The notes: generated from the letters alone by a model not told the origin. A DNA stretch of 64,000 bases from Apostichopus japonicus (GCF_037975245.1 NC_092566.1:14946501-15010500), one strand, 5' to 3'; positions 1 through 12,951 are shown, counted from the first letter of the stretch. Program-made: numbers and translations.

Positions 1-574
1 GCTCTCCATCATTTTTTTACGAGACCCGATTGAGGTAATAGTATCAGCATACAACGCTCAGAAATTCGGTGACGATATCTTCAAAATGTACGGTAATTAC
101 TCCGATACTTACTTCAACCAGAGAAGTCAAGTTGTGATTAGGTCATTGTCAAAATTAAATATTGTTGAATTGAACAACTTAGTTTATCACTTGTGGAAAA
201 AGTTTTCTCTGGCGCATTTTTTCTGCCGTCTTGAAGAATGTGAGTGGGATAAGAGAACGACTGATGCGAGAAGACTACTCTTAATAGCCAAACAGATCGT
301 GCAGCGTCACACAGACGACCTTGTTGCGTTGGATGTAATGGATATATTTCAATTCCAATTACCCTTACAGCTTCTTGCACCAAAGATATTTCAAAACCTG
401 GGGCATTTTTATCCACTCAATATGACTTCACCCGCTTGGACTAGAGTGCATTTATACCAGAATATTCCAAAGACTTTGAAGGAACGTTTACTTTCTAATA
501 AATTTATAAAAATGGAATATTCGCTCAGTCAGAGATTAAAAATGAAATTAGACTACCAAAAGTGGCAGTTATAA
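1..574 (+). CDS. Probable sulfotransferase, C-terminal part (5' end outside window)
   Basis: The frame is open from base 2 to a stop at 572-574, so this is the 3' coding part of a gene or exon that begins left of the window. About 10 residues in is LRDPIEVIVSAY, which fits the 3'-phosphate (PAPS)-binding signature of membrane-bound carbohydrate sulfotransferases: Arg-Asp-Pro with a Ser eight residues after the Arg. The C-terminal KMEYSLSQRLKMKLDYQ stretch resembles the end of such enzymes, where a conserved Tyr/Asp helix follows. The family transfers sulfate from PAPS to glycans in the Golgi lumen. The 5'-PAPS-binding loop and the membrane anchor would lie upstream and cannot be seen. The first in-frame ATG (86) is internal and is not a start. 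The family call rests on one motif plus overall look; the subfamily and substrate are unknown. It is unrelated to the receptor cluster downstream. Confidence 0.6.
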   Translation, partial: LSIIFLRDPIEVIVSAYNAQKFGDDIFKMYGNYSDTYFNQRSQVVIRSLSKLNIVELNNLVYHLWKKFSLAHFFCRLEECEWDKRTTDARRLLLIAKQIVQRHTDDLVALDVMDIFQFQLPLQLLAPKIFQNLGHFYPLNMTSPAWTRVHLYQNIPKTLKERLLSNKFIKMEYSLSQRLKMKLDYQKWQL

Positions 575-788
575 CGTTCCGCACCACAGAGAAGACGTTA
601 CAGGGATGAGGGGGTGGGGGGAGTAAGGGAATGGCAATAACATAATCAAATATTTACAAATAACTACCGTATATTACTTAAGTTTTGCTGATTTTTTGTA
701 CTGATCCAAGTAACGTAATATATATTCTTCTGTGATTTCAAGCCACTTTGGTTCATTCAGCAACGGTGCTGCTGCACGGAAGTGTATA

Positions 789-802
789 AATATATATATA
801 GG

Positions 803-850
<48 letters not shown>

Positions 851-940
851 CCTATATATATATAGGCCTATATATATATAGGCCTATATATATATAGGCC
901 TATATATATATATAGGCCTATATATATATATATATATACA
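789..940. repeat. Compound (TA)n microsatellite with TAGGCCTA insertions
   Basis: Alternating TA runs are interrupted at least six times by GGCC, forming the palindrome TATAGGCCTATA. The whole tract is self-complementary and could extrude as a cruciform. Confidence 0.95.
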
Positions 941-2559
941 TATAATAAATTATGTCCGTCAAACTGCACACAAAAATGTACAAATAGAAACCATATCGAA
1001 CCTGTTGTCAACGGTGATTTGAAGGGTTACTCGCCCCATCTTGATACACCCAAAACCATGACTCGCGCAAAGGGTCTCTACGTTATAGAAACGAGGTCTC
1101 GACGAAATCATGATCTTATCGCAAAAATATCTTTAATTTTCACATATAGACACACTTGATGCACCCTGAGATTAGCTGGAATTTTGTGTGGGGGGGGGGG
1201 GGGCTACGTTAGTTGAAATGTATAAAAACTTACTGTACACAGTTGTTCTTAGTTTTTGAAAGAAAAGATATCCTATCATGTTCCCAAGTGTTGTACAATC
1301 TTATACTATAGGTCCTTAACTAGATACATAAAAGATCATCCGCCGTCAGCATATTGTTTACTATGCTCATTTTGTCTCTCCATCCACATACATACATACA
1401 AGTGGCTCGCAGTTCTGTGTATTCTTAAAAGGATTTCTTACAATCTGGAAAATTAATTGGGTTGTCATTGCCTAACGTTAAGACTCAACCTAAAAACAGC
1501 AGTGTAGGTTGATGCGTTTGGCTGAGCTGTTGGTCTTCAAATTGCTGCAAGCGACAAGCTGGAAGTTGTTTATATGTGGCTAAGTTCTGTGGTATACTGC
1601 ATTGGATAACTTCGGGCGGATTTCTATGGAACGCCGAAAAAGAAAGAAAGAACACTTATTTGGTAGAAATATCTGATGTAATATAAGCTGATTACGTTTC
1701 ATGTAAGGTTTAATATTAAACAAGTCAACCATTGCACCCTTATGGAATCAAACGGCCGCAGTTAACCAAAAAAAATCGTCTAATTAAATAATGATATGTT
1801 GAAATTATGTTTTACAAATTTTACCACATTTAATTATTACGTTTACAATCGGACGATCCTTAAGAGACTTATAATGAAAATAAAATCAATGTTACGACCT
1901 TTATTTCTGTGATTAAGATCCTCATATTAATTTTGTATATTAAATATCTCGGTGTAAATTCTAAATTTGCAGCTCAAATATTGGTGTTGCGTTGTAAGTC
2001 CAAGCAATCGTCTATCCGTGTCGGGCTCTAAATGTATGAGATATGAGGCCGTCAAAGATAAACATATAGACAAATGTTTGTGTGTCTTGATTAATTAATG
2101 ACATTTTGTATTTTTTTTTTAATATGACACGAAGGAGAAATTTACCATTCGAGATTATACCGTTTACAGCAAAACAATAGAAAATAGCCGGTCAATGAAT
2201 AGACCAACTTTAACTTCACCTTGATTCGATGTTTATTTAGCTTAGCGTTGAATTGTAATACTGCGTTGTAACTGTACAAGCAGTGTCGTGCAATAATAGA
2301 GTCGTGTTGTAAATAGCCAATCTTTCGTACCTTATGGAAGCACGCCCCGTCATTCACTTTTGCAGCGCAACTCACCATTTAGCATATACACTTCAATAGA
2401 CATGCTAACGAAAGCAAGACTTATGTTGTAACGCCTATTTCTCTTATTTCTGTCTTTACAGGAATTAAAACTAAAATTTTCATAATCCAACTCAACCTCA
2501 GTTGAAGAGCTGAACTAGCAGCCCAAAATTTCGTTTCTCTCTTCAAATCTGTCATATTT

Positions 2560-2678
<119 letters not shown>

Positions 2679-3689
2679 ACAAGTTGATATGCCACCCACT
2701 TCCTCCTACGTCACTTGTCTATTCTTCCAGTCGGTCTACGTGTTCGAATGGGTGGGTTCACGTCTTTGTTGCGATCAACAATACATGTATAGATAAATTT
2801 GAGGGTTAATTGTAGGTGTTTATGAACTGAAAAGCCACGCATACGTTCAATAAGGAAGTCGTAAGTTTCAAAGAGAAATGCATGATAATTGCTTTCAATC
2901 GAAACACTGTGTGCCAACTCTACGCCCCCATATGTGACCTCATATTTTTCAGTGCATGCACTTCCTCCGATAATATGAATAAATGTAACATTCATTTGTG
3001 TTGTTGTAATTATTATTATCTTCGCCAATATGATGTGGAAATTTTTGTTGCTCAACCCAGAATTCAATGTTGCCCTTAGCCTATTCATTTTTTTAAAAAC
3101 TAAATTGGCGGTTTTTACTACATATTCCTTTAAATATCCCTAAGTAACTATTTGGTATATTGTATACTGTACTGTAACTAACAGGAGTTGTTTAGTTTCT
3201 TGTTTGTCTGTGGCAGTACTTCTTCTTCAGTGTTTAAACATATTAACAATATACTCGATACCGACCGAATCAGTCACGCGATAACGTGATGGATGAATAC
3301 TCACTGTTATACTAAAATCCGTGGTCCTGTTATTGACAACGACACGTCAATAACAGTCACTCCATAATGCATTACAACAAGGGCATACTTGTCCACAGGG
3401 CTCTGGGCCCTGTGTGAGGTAGCATAGATTAGAGCAAAGGTTCACAGAGTTTTCCATGTACTGGAGACACATGAGGCTAAGAACATTACGTCTACGAAAT
3501 ATTCAGTGATTGGAAAAGGTCGTTGGACTTGACAGTTATACCTTTTTTCCAGTTTGATGAGTGCAAACAGCGTCTTGCCAAAGTGATTATGATTTGAACT
3601 TAGGTCATTAGTTATAGTGACCCCAAGTTTTCAAAAGTACTTTCCGGAAGGTTCCGATCCTCCATATAATTTCCCCGGAGAATTGGGAA

Positions 3690-4592
3690 TCAATTATGTA
3701 GACCTTACATATAGAGGGGAAGTAGACTTACATATAGAGGGGAAATATACCTTACATATAGAGGGGATGTAGACCTTACATACAGAGGGGAAGTAGACCT
3801 TACATATAGAGAGGAAGTAGACCTTACACATAGAGGAGAAGTAGACCTTACATATAAAGGGTTAGTAGACCTACATATAGAGGGGAAGTAGACCTTACAT
3901 ATAGAGGGGGAAGTAGACCTTACATATAGAGGGGGAGTAGACCTTACATATAGAGGGGGAGTAGACCTTACATATAGAGGGTTAGTAGACCTTACATATA
4001 GAGGGGAAGTAGATCTTACATACCGAGGGGGAAGTAGATCTTACATATAAAGGGTTAGTATACCTTACATATAGATGGGAGGTAGACCTTAAATATAAAA
4101 GGGAAGTAGACCTTACATACAGAGGGGAAGTAGACCTTACATACAGAGGGGAAGTAGACCTTACATATAGAGAGGAAGTAGACCTTACACATAGAGGAGA
4201 AGTAGACCTTACATATAAAGGGTTAGTAGACCTACATACAGAGGGGAAGTAGACCTTACATACCGAGGGGGAAGTAGACCTTACATATAGAGGGGGAAGT
4301 TGACCTTACGTATAGAGGGGAAGTAGACCTTACATATAGAGGGGGAGTAGACCTTACATATAGAGGGGAGTAGACCTTACATATAGAGGGTTAGTAGACC
4401 TTACATACCGAGGGGGAAGTAGATCTTACATATAAAGGGTTAGTATACCTTACATATAGATGGGAGGTAGACCTTAAATATTAAAGGGAAGTAGACCTTA
4501 CATACAGAGGGGAAGTAGACCTTACATATAGAGGGTTAGTAGACCTTACATATTAAGGGTTAGTAGACCTTACATATAGAGGGTTAGTAGAC
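3690..4592. repeat. 24-bp minisatellite, about 37 copies
   Basis: A tandem array of a unit close to GTAGACCTTACATATAGAGG plus GGAA. Variants carry ACATACAGAGG, ACATACCGAGG or GGGTTA. Higher-order structure is visible: the block 3760-4080 is partly repeated at 4100-4450, including the marker TATAGATGGGAGGTAGACC. It lies just left of the segmental duplications. Confidence 0.95.
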
Positions 4593-6315
4593 CCTGGGTA
4601 TGTAACTAGATCATTATCTGACTGCCAAATAATTCAAAGGCAATACTGTTGCCCTTAAAATATTATTTAGTCCTGCCTTGTCGTTCTGTAGGTTCCGGTT
4701 TCTTATATTATTTCTTCCTGTTAAGGTACTCCTTATTGTCTGGTCTTGTTAGGTCACCGTACTTTGTGCGTGTGTTTGAGTGGGTGTGTAAGTTAAATGC
4801 AGGTTGAAACATAATTGTGCCCAACCTACTAAATCAACAAACCACGTGTTAGTGTGAATAGTTGTTTTTCAAAGACATCGAAGAACTTCCGCTTCGATCC
4901 GGCTAGGGTCGTAGCCATAGTTCGACATTTTTGGTAGGGTGAGGGGGGGGGGGGGCGATGGTACATAAGTTGGCTGTGGTCCGTTCTGAGGAGGGGTTAA
5001 AGGGAGGTGTATATTGTCCTCTGAGCATTTTTTGGTTTTGGCAAAATGGGTTTACAAGCAACATGGTGCTCTTATTTCAATCTTTTATACTATACAATTT
5101 GTGTACAACACAAGTTATAAATGTTGCTAGTGAATACGACTTTGCGTGATTGTATATGCCCCATTTAGAAAGTCTTTTTGTGGTGGGGTTGGGTGGGTTT
5201 TCAACATGCCCACCCCCCACCTCCTATCGCCGGTCAGAGAGGAAGTGGTTCAGTCTGCCACTGCTAGGTGTGTATATTCCAAGTTGCAACCCCATGACAA
5301 AATCACTAATAAAGAGATTTATTAGTTATCCAGTTACCTTATCATTCACATTTGGACATGGGGGAGGATGTCAGACTCCCTTCTAGGATGTTGTCGATCT
5401 CATGGCCACTACCTCCCCCCCCCCCCCCCACCACCACCTCAATGCTTCTCTGTCTTTTATAAATCTTTCATTCGCATTTGACACTTCCAAAGGTTCATGC
5501 CCCTGACTATACTCAGTCAGGGGATTTGAGAACCTCCCCTCCACCTTTGAATTGAAATCATGTGCACGCCACTGTTGTGGGCACATGATCCTCTAGCCCT
5601 CCCCCTCTCCCTCACCTCTTGTTGTTAAGACACTGGATCCGCTGATACTTATAACAGCCTAGATACTCTTCAAAAGCAAAGCAAAAAAATCGCGTAATCA
5701 TCTGCATAGAAAAGTTAATCTTTATGAACATATTGCTTACCTGTACAGGCGTTTTGCAGTAGATAAACATGTTGTTTGTTAACCTCCCCCCTCCCCCACC
5801 TCTCTCTCTATCTCTGTCTTTGATAAAATAAAATAAAACATATTACTAAAAATTCCATATCACAGAAAGGGTGGGGGGGGATAAAGAACTTTATCTTGAG
5901 TTCATAATTAAGAAGCTGTTAAAGTATGTATTATCTTCACTCTCTGATTCTGTGCTATACTGAGACGTGGACGACTTTTTATTACCCAGTGGGCCGAGGT
6001 GTTTTCTACATAGTTCACGCAGTTGCCACGGTGTAATAACTTAAGACTGTCCTTTACTTTATAAGGTTCTTACTTCTTTGTTCGTCTGTGACACCTATTA
6101 CATACAATTTTTTAATACACGACACCAAGCGAATAGCTATTACAAACGCTATCTATATATATGTAGCTCAACAAAAGAACATAAATCTACCCGTAATTTG
6201 GTGATACGACAGTAGAATCCTGTTAAAGCACCATTATGTATTTGATCTTAACGCACTAAATATCTTTTTGGGTTTTTATTCCGGGGGGGGGGGGGGTGGG
6301 AGGGGGATTTGGTAT

Positions 6316-8137
6316 CAGTGGCGTAGCTACGGGGGCGTGGGGGCGACAGCCCCCCCCCATGAAATTTTGTCCCCCCCAGTCGCCCCCACTGGGATTTTGG
6401 GTGTCGAAAAAAATTACATGTGCGAAAAATATATCATTGGTCTGAATGGTCTCGAATCTCCATGATGACCACTCATGAACGACCGCTGACCGGCAGTAGG
6501 CTATAGTTGCTGAAAAACCTGACGTGACATAGCGCATAGGCCGAGAAGTTTACAGTAGTCGCACTGTACTGAAAACGCATGTTAACGACCTTCGAATAAT
6601 ATAATTCCTGCTCTACAAGACTACAACACACATAATGTTTACTACTGAATCTGTGTGTTCGACTGTTCAGGCAAATTTTGCCTTTGTCACTCTTTATTAA
6701 AATATCCACAATCCCTAACATACAATTAAATACTTATACAAACAGCCAATCAGTATCTTGTAACCAGTGCGCATTAACTGATCAAATAAGCTAGTGAGCA
6801 ATACTATACCCTTATAGAAAGGTGGTATCCAGGTACTTGAATGCCAAAGAAGATTTTAAAAGGTAAAAAATGCTGACATCATACACATGTTTCTCACATC
6901 GTTGCTCGCGTCATTGCCTCGATACCCTGTTACATTTTCAATCGGGTTTTCACTTCTGGGACGTACCCTGATGCTCTTAAAACCGCTAAAAAAGAAATTT
7001 TCAAGAAAGGAGACAACACTATCGCTGAGAATTGCCGGCCAACAGTGGCGGAGCGTCCAAACAGTCAGGGGAGCGGATGCCCCCCCCCCCCCCGACGGAC
7101 TCAAATGGACTGCTGGCGCCCTATTTAGCTTTTTAGCACTTTTTACTTATTCGCGATTATTGACTTTTTTATTGCACTCTCATCTACCTATCGACATTTG
7201 TCACATTTTTTGGGTGTAGTTTACTGACAAAATGCTCTAACGTACGGCGGTATTTAATTTATCGGCACTTAATTCTTTTGTACGAAACTCTTTCCAAGAA
7301 CTGTTCGGGGTTTTCGATCTATTTTTTTCGAAAACATGAGCACTCACAAAGATACAAAAGGGATTGTGATGAAGCGCATTTACTTTCAACACCCATATAA
7401 ACTTCCGACTTGTCATCACAATTGGCGATGACACATATTTATTCTTCGTTTATCTGCAAATAATCAAGGCCCGGAAAGGGTCATTTCCGGCGATCTAGGC
7501 AATATCTTTACTCAAAAAAATTCTGTACGCTCCGCGCCAACCTGAGGTGGCGCTCCGCTTAGATAGTGTCGAAAGCGCCCCTACAGGACATTCTCGCCCC
7601 CCTGACCAATACCCCTAGCTCCGCCACTGCCGGCCAATCAGTCTATCACCCTAATGATATTTCAGACGTAATCTTTGATGTCAGTTTGACATATAGTTCG
7701 GTCATTTCAGTAGGCCTATGTTACTTGGCTGAAAGCCCAGTCAATCTTTCTTTATTTTCCACGCCCAATTTGCAGATTTGTCGAAAATGTCAATGCCGGT
7801 GTCAAACTCACAAAAGATTTGTCATGATATTTCAAAGTAACTTACCAGATTGTTTTTTTTTAATTTCACTAAACTATTTGATGACCATATCAAAACATGG
7901 GATCTCAAAATAAAGAATGTTGAGAAAACTTTAGAGCAGCTTAGAAGGCTGAGAAGTGTCGTTTCCAACGATCTAGGAGGCCTTTTTAGCTAAAGATTTC
8001 CGGTACGCTGCGCGCCAACTCATGGTGGCGCTCCGCTTAGATAGTTACAAGAAAATGGTCAAGCCCCCCCCCAGGAAATGTTCAAGCTCCCCCAGAGCCC
8101 CCCCCCCCCCCACTGAAAAATCCTGGCTACGCCACTG
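6316..8137. mobile_element. hAT-type DNA transposon with nested second element
   Basis: The termini are CAGTGGCGTAGC and its inverted copy GCTACGCCACTG. The element is flanked by the exact 8-bp duplication TTTGGTAT (6308-6315 and 8138-8145). The paralogous site near 34490 in unit 4 has no insert and a single related site, which confirms the boundaries. CAGNGG termini with 8-bp target duplications are diagnostic of the hAT superfamily. The interior is G/C-run rich near both ends, with no intact transposase. Confidence 0.85.
7043..7629. mobile_element. Non-autonomous hAT element nested in the 6316-8137 element
   Basis: The termini are CAGTGGCGGAGC and GCTCCGCCACTG, flanked by the exact 8-bp duplication CCGGCCAA (7035-7042 and 7630-7637). 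At 587 bp with no transposase it is a MITE-like deletion derivative. It inserted after its host element, giving a relative age. Confidence 0.85.
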
Positions 8138-9579
8138 TTTGGTATACTGTTATTGCATTGGACTTTACATTGGCAAGGGAGGAACTGACTCATGCATGGT
8201 TTGGTTGAATATGTCCTTCGAAAGGTTCTCTCTGCTCTGCTGTGGGAACGGAACGTTGATAGTCGTTCCATCCTTTCGAATAGACCCAAATTGTTAACAA
8301 GTGCATCGTCCTTATTGTGTGATTAAATTAGTACACAATATTGCCAAATGCGATTGCAGAGTTTGGGAGTCGGTTAATTCGTGTTTCTAACGGCATGCAT
8401 GATTGAGCTTGACATATTAGTCATACCGTTACTGTTACGTAGCAGTAACGGACGTTTTGAGGTGGGTTTTTAAGAAATCAACTATAGCACAACTTTATAG
8501 TAACAATGCAGTTAATTTACTCGGCTAGTCATGTGTCATTCGCGGTTATTATGACGATGATCTGGGCCCGGGCCAAAAGCAGCATGACGTCCCCACAGGC
8601 ATGGGATCACATGAAAAGTGAGAAATTCTCGACTCCCCACCTGTTTGGGGTTTGTGGATACGTTAACGACTAACAGCGTGTATGGTACTAACCATAATGG
8701 AGCGTAATTGAAAATAAGAAGAAAAAAAAGTATGCTTTAGGTTGTATTTTTCTTGCATTTATTGCTTTTCGACTATCTTCTCTCGTGTCTTCACGTGTTT
8801 ACATTCTTAAGGTAAGATCAGCACACCAGGAAACTAGTGAAGAAAAGCGTACTAAATATTGAATTTGATAAGGTAGCTATGAAAGCTATATATATAAGCA
8901 CAAGCTCGCATTTGGTATTCGTCTGCTACATGACTGGCGATATAGGATCGAACTTAAGGCTAAGAGAACTGGGTGATTATTACGTGTTGTTATTAACTGT
9001 TTAATGTGACACAAATCATATTGTGTTTATGCCATGTTTTATTGCTTGTCTCTCAACATTACGTCTAATTTGCCCCTTCTTTTAGAGGTTTTGGTAAACT
9101 AAAATTGACAGGTTAACTTTGGTTAATAATTGGTAGCTGTGGTAATTGCAGACAACTATGACAAGTGACACAAATTCTCCGTCAGGTTTTTTTCTCTGGT
9201 ATCACCGTGAAGATTGTTAACACCAACAATATAAACATGTCGATTGAGTTGATCAAACGTATAATTTTTTACCAACACTTTTAAATATACAAGCCTGGTG
9301 TATTACTTCAAACTACCCACTATGAATTAAGTGCGCTGATGAACTCTGGTGGTGAACTCTGACCTTTTACTTAACACAAATACAAAAAAATACAACAAAA
9401 AACAAACAGCAATGATAATCAAGTATGCTTAAATGAAAATTACAATATAGAAAGAAGGAACAACTTGATAATTGACTACGGAACCGAAATGAAGAACACC
9501 GATATGACACAAGTCCAGAAACCACGCATCACCATGTCAGTCGTATCGATAACAATTTGAGAAATATATTTGAGAATTT

Positions 9580-9810
9580 GGAGTGTTAGCTCAGTGGTTA
9601 ACGCCGGTGCCTTTCAATCATAAGGTCCCGGTTCGAGTCACTCCCAGATTTATGTAAGTCGTCCAGTTACAGAGTTGTTGACAATTAACAATTCATAATC
9701 ATGGACGTTAAATATGAATGTAAGAGACTGACTTCGGTCAGCTTGCGGCTTCGATAAGCCAATGAGGTTTCTTCGCGAGTTCCTGCTTGCAGGGGGATCT
9801 AATATACATA
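9580..9810 (+). mobile_element. tRNA-derived SINE, copy A
   Basis: The head is tRNA-like: GGAGTG pairs with CACTCC as an acceptor stem, TAGCTCAGTGG matches the pol III A box, and GGTTCGAGTC matches the B box. A body of about 160 bp follows, ending in GGATCTAATATACATA. The same family occurs at 17307, 36756 (split), 46848 (minus) and 57383. The anticodon arm is poorly paired and a non-tRNA tail follows, so this is a SINE rather than a working tRNA. Confidence 0.85.
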
Positions 9811-9859
9811 TGAAGCTTAAAGGGACCGGTTTTGTGCCAAACACCGCGGTATCTTACCA

Positions 9860-11095
9860 AAAGATTCTCCAAAAACAAACCATTCGTAATCATTTACTCT
9901 GCCACCAATTAACGCTTTATACCATTAATTAATATATATCCGAATAAAATATGCTTTGTTCAAAGTGGTCAAGTTCTAGAAGATTTTATTAAATTTGATA
10001 TAGAATCGAATTATACAACAGATACGAATGAAATCATGTTTCTTATTTTATGTCATTTCAAAGCAAAAACTAAATTCTCATCCATGCACAGATGTTCTTG
10101 TCCAGTACAGATTTATTTCATGTATACGTTCCTAAAATTTACCCTGCCACCAAGTAACGCTTTATTCCATTAATTAATATATATCCGAATAAAATATGCT
10201 TTGTTCAAAATGGCCAAGTTCTAGTAGATTTTATTAAATTTGATATAGAATCGAATTATACAACAGATACGAATGAAATCATGTTTCTTATTTTATGTCA
10301 TTTCAAAGCAAAAACTAAATTCTCATCCATGCACAGATGTTCTTGTCCAGTACAGATTTATTTCATGTATACGTTCCTAAAATTTACCCTGCCACCAAGT
10401 AACGCTTTATTCCATTAATTAATATATATCCGAATAAAATATGCTTTGTTCAAAATGGCCAAGTTCTAGTAGATTTTATTAAATTTGATATAGAATCGAA
10501 TTATACAACAGATACGAATGAAATCATGTTTCTTATTTTATGTCATTTCAAAGCAAAAACTAAATTCTCATCCATGCTCAGATGTTCTTGTCCAGTACAG
10601 ATTTATTTCATGTATACGTTCCTAAAATTAACTCTGCCACCAAGTAACGCTTTATTCTATTAATTAATATATATCCGAATAAAATTGTCTTTGTTCTAAA
10701 TGGTCCAGTACTAGTAGACTTGGTTAAATTTGATAAAGAATCGAATTATACAACAGATACGAATGATATCATATTTCTTATTTTATGTCATTCCAAGCAG
10801 AAACTAAATTCTAATCCATGCACAGATGTTTTTGTCCAGTACAGATTTATTTCATGTACACGTTCCTAAAATTAACTCTGCCACCAAGTAACGCTTTATA
10901 CCATTTATTAATATATATCCGAATAAAATATGCTTTGTTCAAAATTGCCAAGTTCTAGTAGATTTTATTAAATTTGATGTAGAATCGAATTATACAACAG
11001 ATACGAATGAAATTACCTTTCTTATTTTGTGTAATTTCAAGTTAAGCAGAAACTAAATTATAATCCATGCACTGATGTTTTTGTCCATTAAAGAG
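9860..11095. repeat. 245-bp tandem repeat, 5 copies, 3' of receptor copy 1
   Basis: The marker ATGCTTTGTT or its variant recurs at 9951, 10196, 10441, about 10685 and 10930. Monomers share the TATATATCCGAATAAAAT core. Copies 2 and 3 are nearly identical and outer copies diverge, as expected from local unequal exchange. The last monomer runs into the receptor 3' end. The proximal monomer carries AATAAA on the minus strand (10964-10969), about 175 bp past the stop, a possible polyadenylation signal. Confidence 0.9.
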
Positions 11096-11141
11096 TTCTT
11101 TCATTTACGTTTCTTCGTTTAACCAGCTGATTACCAACGTG

Positions 11142-12512
11142 TCATTCCCTTTCAGTCTCGTATGGGACATAGGCAACATTGTCGACAATTTCGGAATCTG
11201 TCTGATCCAGAACCTTCTTGCCACCGTTGGGCTCCGCGTAATAATAAACATTGTCAGGCGTCTTTTGGTCATTGGTTGCCTTAGCTTCATCTTGTCTTGA
11301 GGTATTCTTCTGCATAAAACTTGGTTTTCCTTTCCTCGATGATTTGCAGTAAAGAAAAATGGCGGCGACGACACCAATTATTACCAGAACAATAGCTATG
11401 GGAAGGACAATGACAATTACTTTATTGTCTGATCCCCTTGGAATGGAGGTAGCTTCTAAATCGGGTAATTGTTGTGTTGTAGTAACATTTGGTATCATCA
11501 TTGGTGGGTTTAGGGTTTTCATTAAGTTAATAGTTGCATTTCCAAATGCATATCTGGTCCCAAAAGTGACATTACAAGACACTAACAAACCAGATGAAGC
11601 CACGTCGAGCTGAAAATTAATCTCGGTGATAGTTACCTTCATTCCGCCAGGTACTTCATTCATGGATACATTTCCGACGGTCGCATTCGTGTATTGGATA
11701 TCGAACTCAAATGAGACTACATCATGCAAGTTACTCAAACAAGTTAGTTCAGTGCTACCTCCATCGGGTACGTTCACACTATTCGGTGTAACAGTCGCCA
11801 TCAGTTCCTTATAAACAGTAATTACAGTAAGATTTTCGCAAAGGTCAATGGTCTTTTCCGTGTTCATACAAACCAGTTTGGTTCCATTGAGAGTAGTGTT
11901 AATAGAAGGTATCTTAATGAGATGTATATTGTCGCCGACTTCCTTTTTGGTTACCATACTGAGGGGTATGTTGATCATACCTGATGTTACATTTCTGATT
12001 GACAAAGATATATCATCGGTAGGACAACTAAGAACTATGTCGTCGCCAGTGAAATAAGTACCGAATATACCATTGCTTGCAAAAGTGCAATTTTTAACAT
12101 CATCACCTACCACGTCCAAGGAAAGAGTTTGTGACTTCGATGAGAAAAAATCTTTAACTGTACACCCATAGAGTGCTGAATCCGTTATTGACACTCCATG
12201 AATCGTCGAAACACTTCTGAACCATTTCAAATATAATAAATACATAGAATCATCCACATCATCACTTATCTGTTCGTTTACTGCTAAAGAAACCATGTTT
12301 TGACTCGAATCTTCCTTCCAGATGTCAACGCTATACGCAAACCAGGGATATGCACACGTAAGATTAACATCATCTCCTTCGTTTACAAAATAAACGTCAT
12401 TTTCATCATATTGTACTTCTGTACTGACATAGAACTGCGGATATCCATCAACTAAAGTTGTAAAGATCCAAACAGCAGATACAATAATTCTGAGGTCTAT
12501 GTGATAATACAT
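11142..12512 (-). CDS. Single-exon three-Ig-domain transmembrane receptor, copy 1
   Basis: A 456-residue open frame from ATG to stop without an intron. A hydrophobic signal peptide (about residues 1-23) is followed by three Ig-like domains. Domain 1 is V-like: Cys53, Trp65 and DSALYGC ending at Cys117, the classic D-x-A-x-Y-x-C motif. Domain 2 has Cys163-Cys215 plus a likely extra Cys142-Cys225 pair. Domain 3 has Cys258-Cys313. A Thr/Pro linker leads to a helix at about 365-388, the basic stop CKSSRKGK, and a 67-residue tail with YAEP (a YxxP motif) and AYVPY. Many N-x-S/T sites suggest a heavily glycosylated ectodomain. The structure fits a type I cell-surface recognition receptor. The ligand is unknown; an immune or allorecognition role is inference. 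The TATA-like element lies 146 bp upstream. The copy-specific part is domain 1. Confidence 0.85.
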   Translation of the reverse strand: MYYHIDLRIIVSAVWIFTTLVDGYPQFYVSTEVQYDENDVYFVNEGDDVNLTCAYPWFAYSVDIWKEDSSQNMVSLAVNEQISDDVDDSMYLLYLKWFRSVSTIHGVSITDSALYGCTVKDFFSSKSQTLSLDVVGDDVKNCTFASNGIFGTYFTGDDIVLSCPTDDISLSIRNVTSGMINIPLSMVTKKEVGDNIHLIKIPSINTTLNGTKLVCMNTEKTIDLCENLTVITVYKELMATVTPNSVNVPDGGSTELTCLSNLHDVVSFEFDIQYTNATVGNVSMNEVPGGMKVTITEINFQLDVASSGLLVSCNVTFGTRYAFGNATINLMKTLNPPMMIPNVTTTQQLPDLEATSIPRGSDNKVIVIVLPIAIVLVIIGVVAAIFLYCKSSRKGKPSFMQKNTSRQDEAKATNDQKTPDNVYYYAEPNGGKKVLDQTDSEIVDNVAYVPYETERE

Positions 12513-12657
12513 TGTTTTGCTATATTCTGCAGATTAAATTTGGTCAAGAATTTGACTTGTTAGACTAACCAAGTCTTTTTGATGAAGATTCAAGAATGAA
12601 AAGTAACTGTTTAACAACCTACTTATAACCAACAAACCGAACGTGCGCAGAAACTGC

Positions 12658-12666
12658 TTTATAAAA
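12658..12666 (-). promoter_or_regulatory. Candidate TATA box of receptor copy 1
   Basis: The minus strand reads TTTTATAAAG 146 bp before the ATG. The same element in the same context lies upstream of the other three copies. A start site about 30 bp downstream would leave a 5' UTR of about 110-120 nt. Functional use is inferred. Confidence 0.5.
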
Positions 12667-12919
12667 CCTCTGAGTAACCGTGTTTCGATCCTATACCTCT
12701 ATAGTAGGGTATCCGTAAAGGTAAAAGAAGAAATGAGATTGGTTACTGGAGAAATGGCACATCAGGTAAGCCAGAAATACACACAAACACGAACAGAAGA
12801 AACAGAAAAACTGTCTGTAATTCCACGCCAAGTTATAGTTGTAGATCGCAACACAAATTACATATACTCCTGTGAATGTCAATACCAAGAGCGAAGTGTT
12901 CACACTATTTTTGTCCTAC

Positions 12920-12951
<32 letters not shown>

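Larger units (their letters stand above)
4815..9850. repeat. Segmental duplication, left block L, copy 1 (unit 1)
   Basis: From CCAACCTACTAAATCAACAA onward this matches 32905-36948 plus 41086-41210 base for base over long stretches, with small indels and several transposon differences. No gene is recognisable in either copy. From about 8850 the block also aligns with the end of block M (20280 and 28680), so all four units share the segment just 3' of the receptor gene. Confidence 0.85.

Noticed and set aside
3690-4592. CRISPR-like array
   Set aside because: Monomers are contiguous with no unique spacers, and the genome is eukaryotic.
9580-9650. Functional tRNA gene
   Set aside because: The A and B boxes are good, but the anticodon arm pairs poorly, the same head recurs with an identical 160-bp tail, and insertion sites are polymorphic between units; a SINE explains it better.
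11359-12057. Plus-strand open frames opposite receptor copy 1 and the equivalent frames at the other copies
   Set aside because: They are antisense shadows of the receptor coding sequence and recur only because the genes are paralogous.
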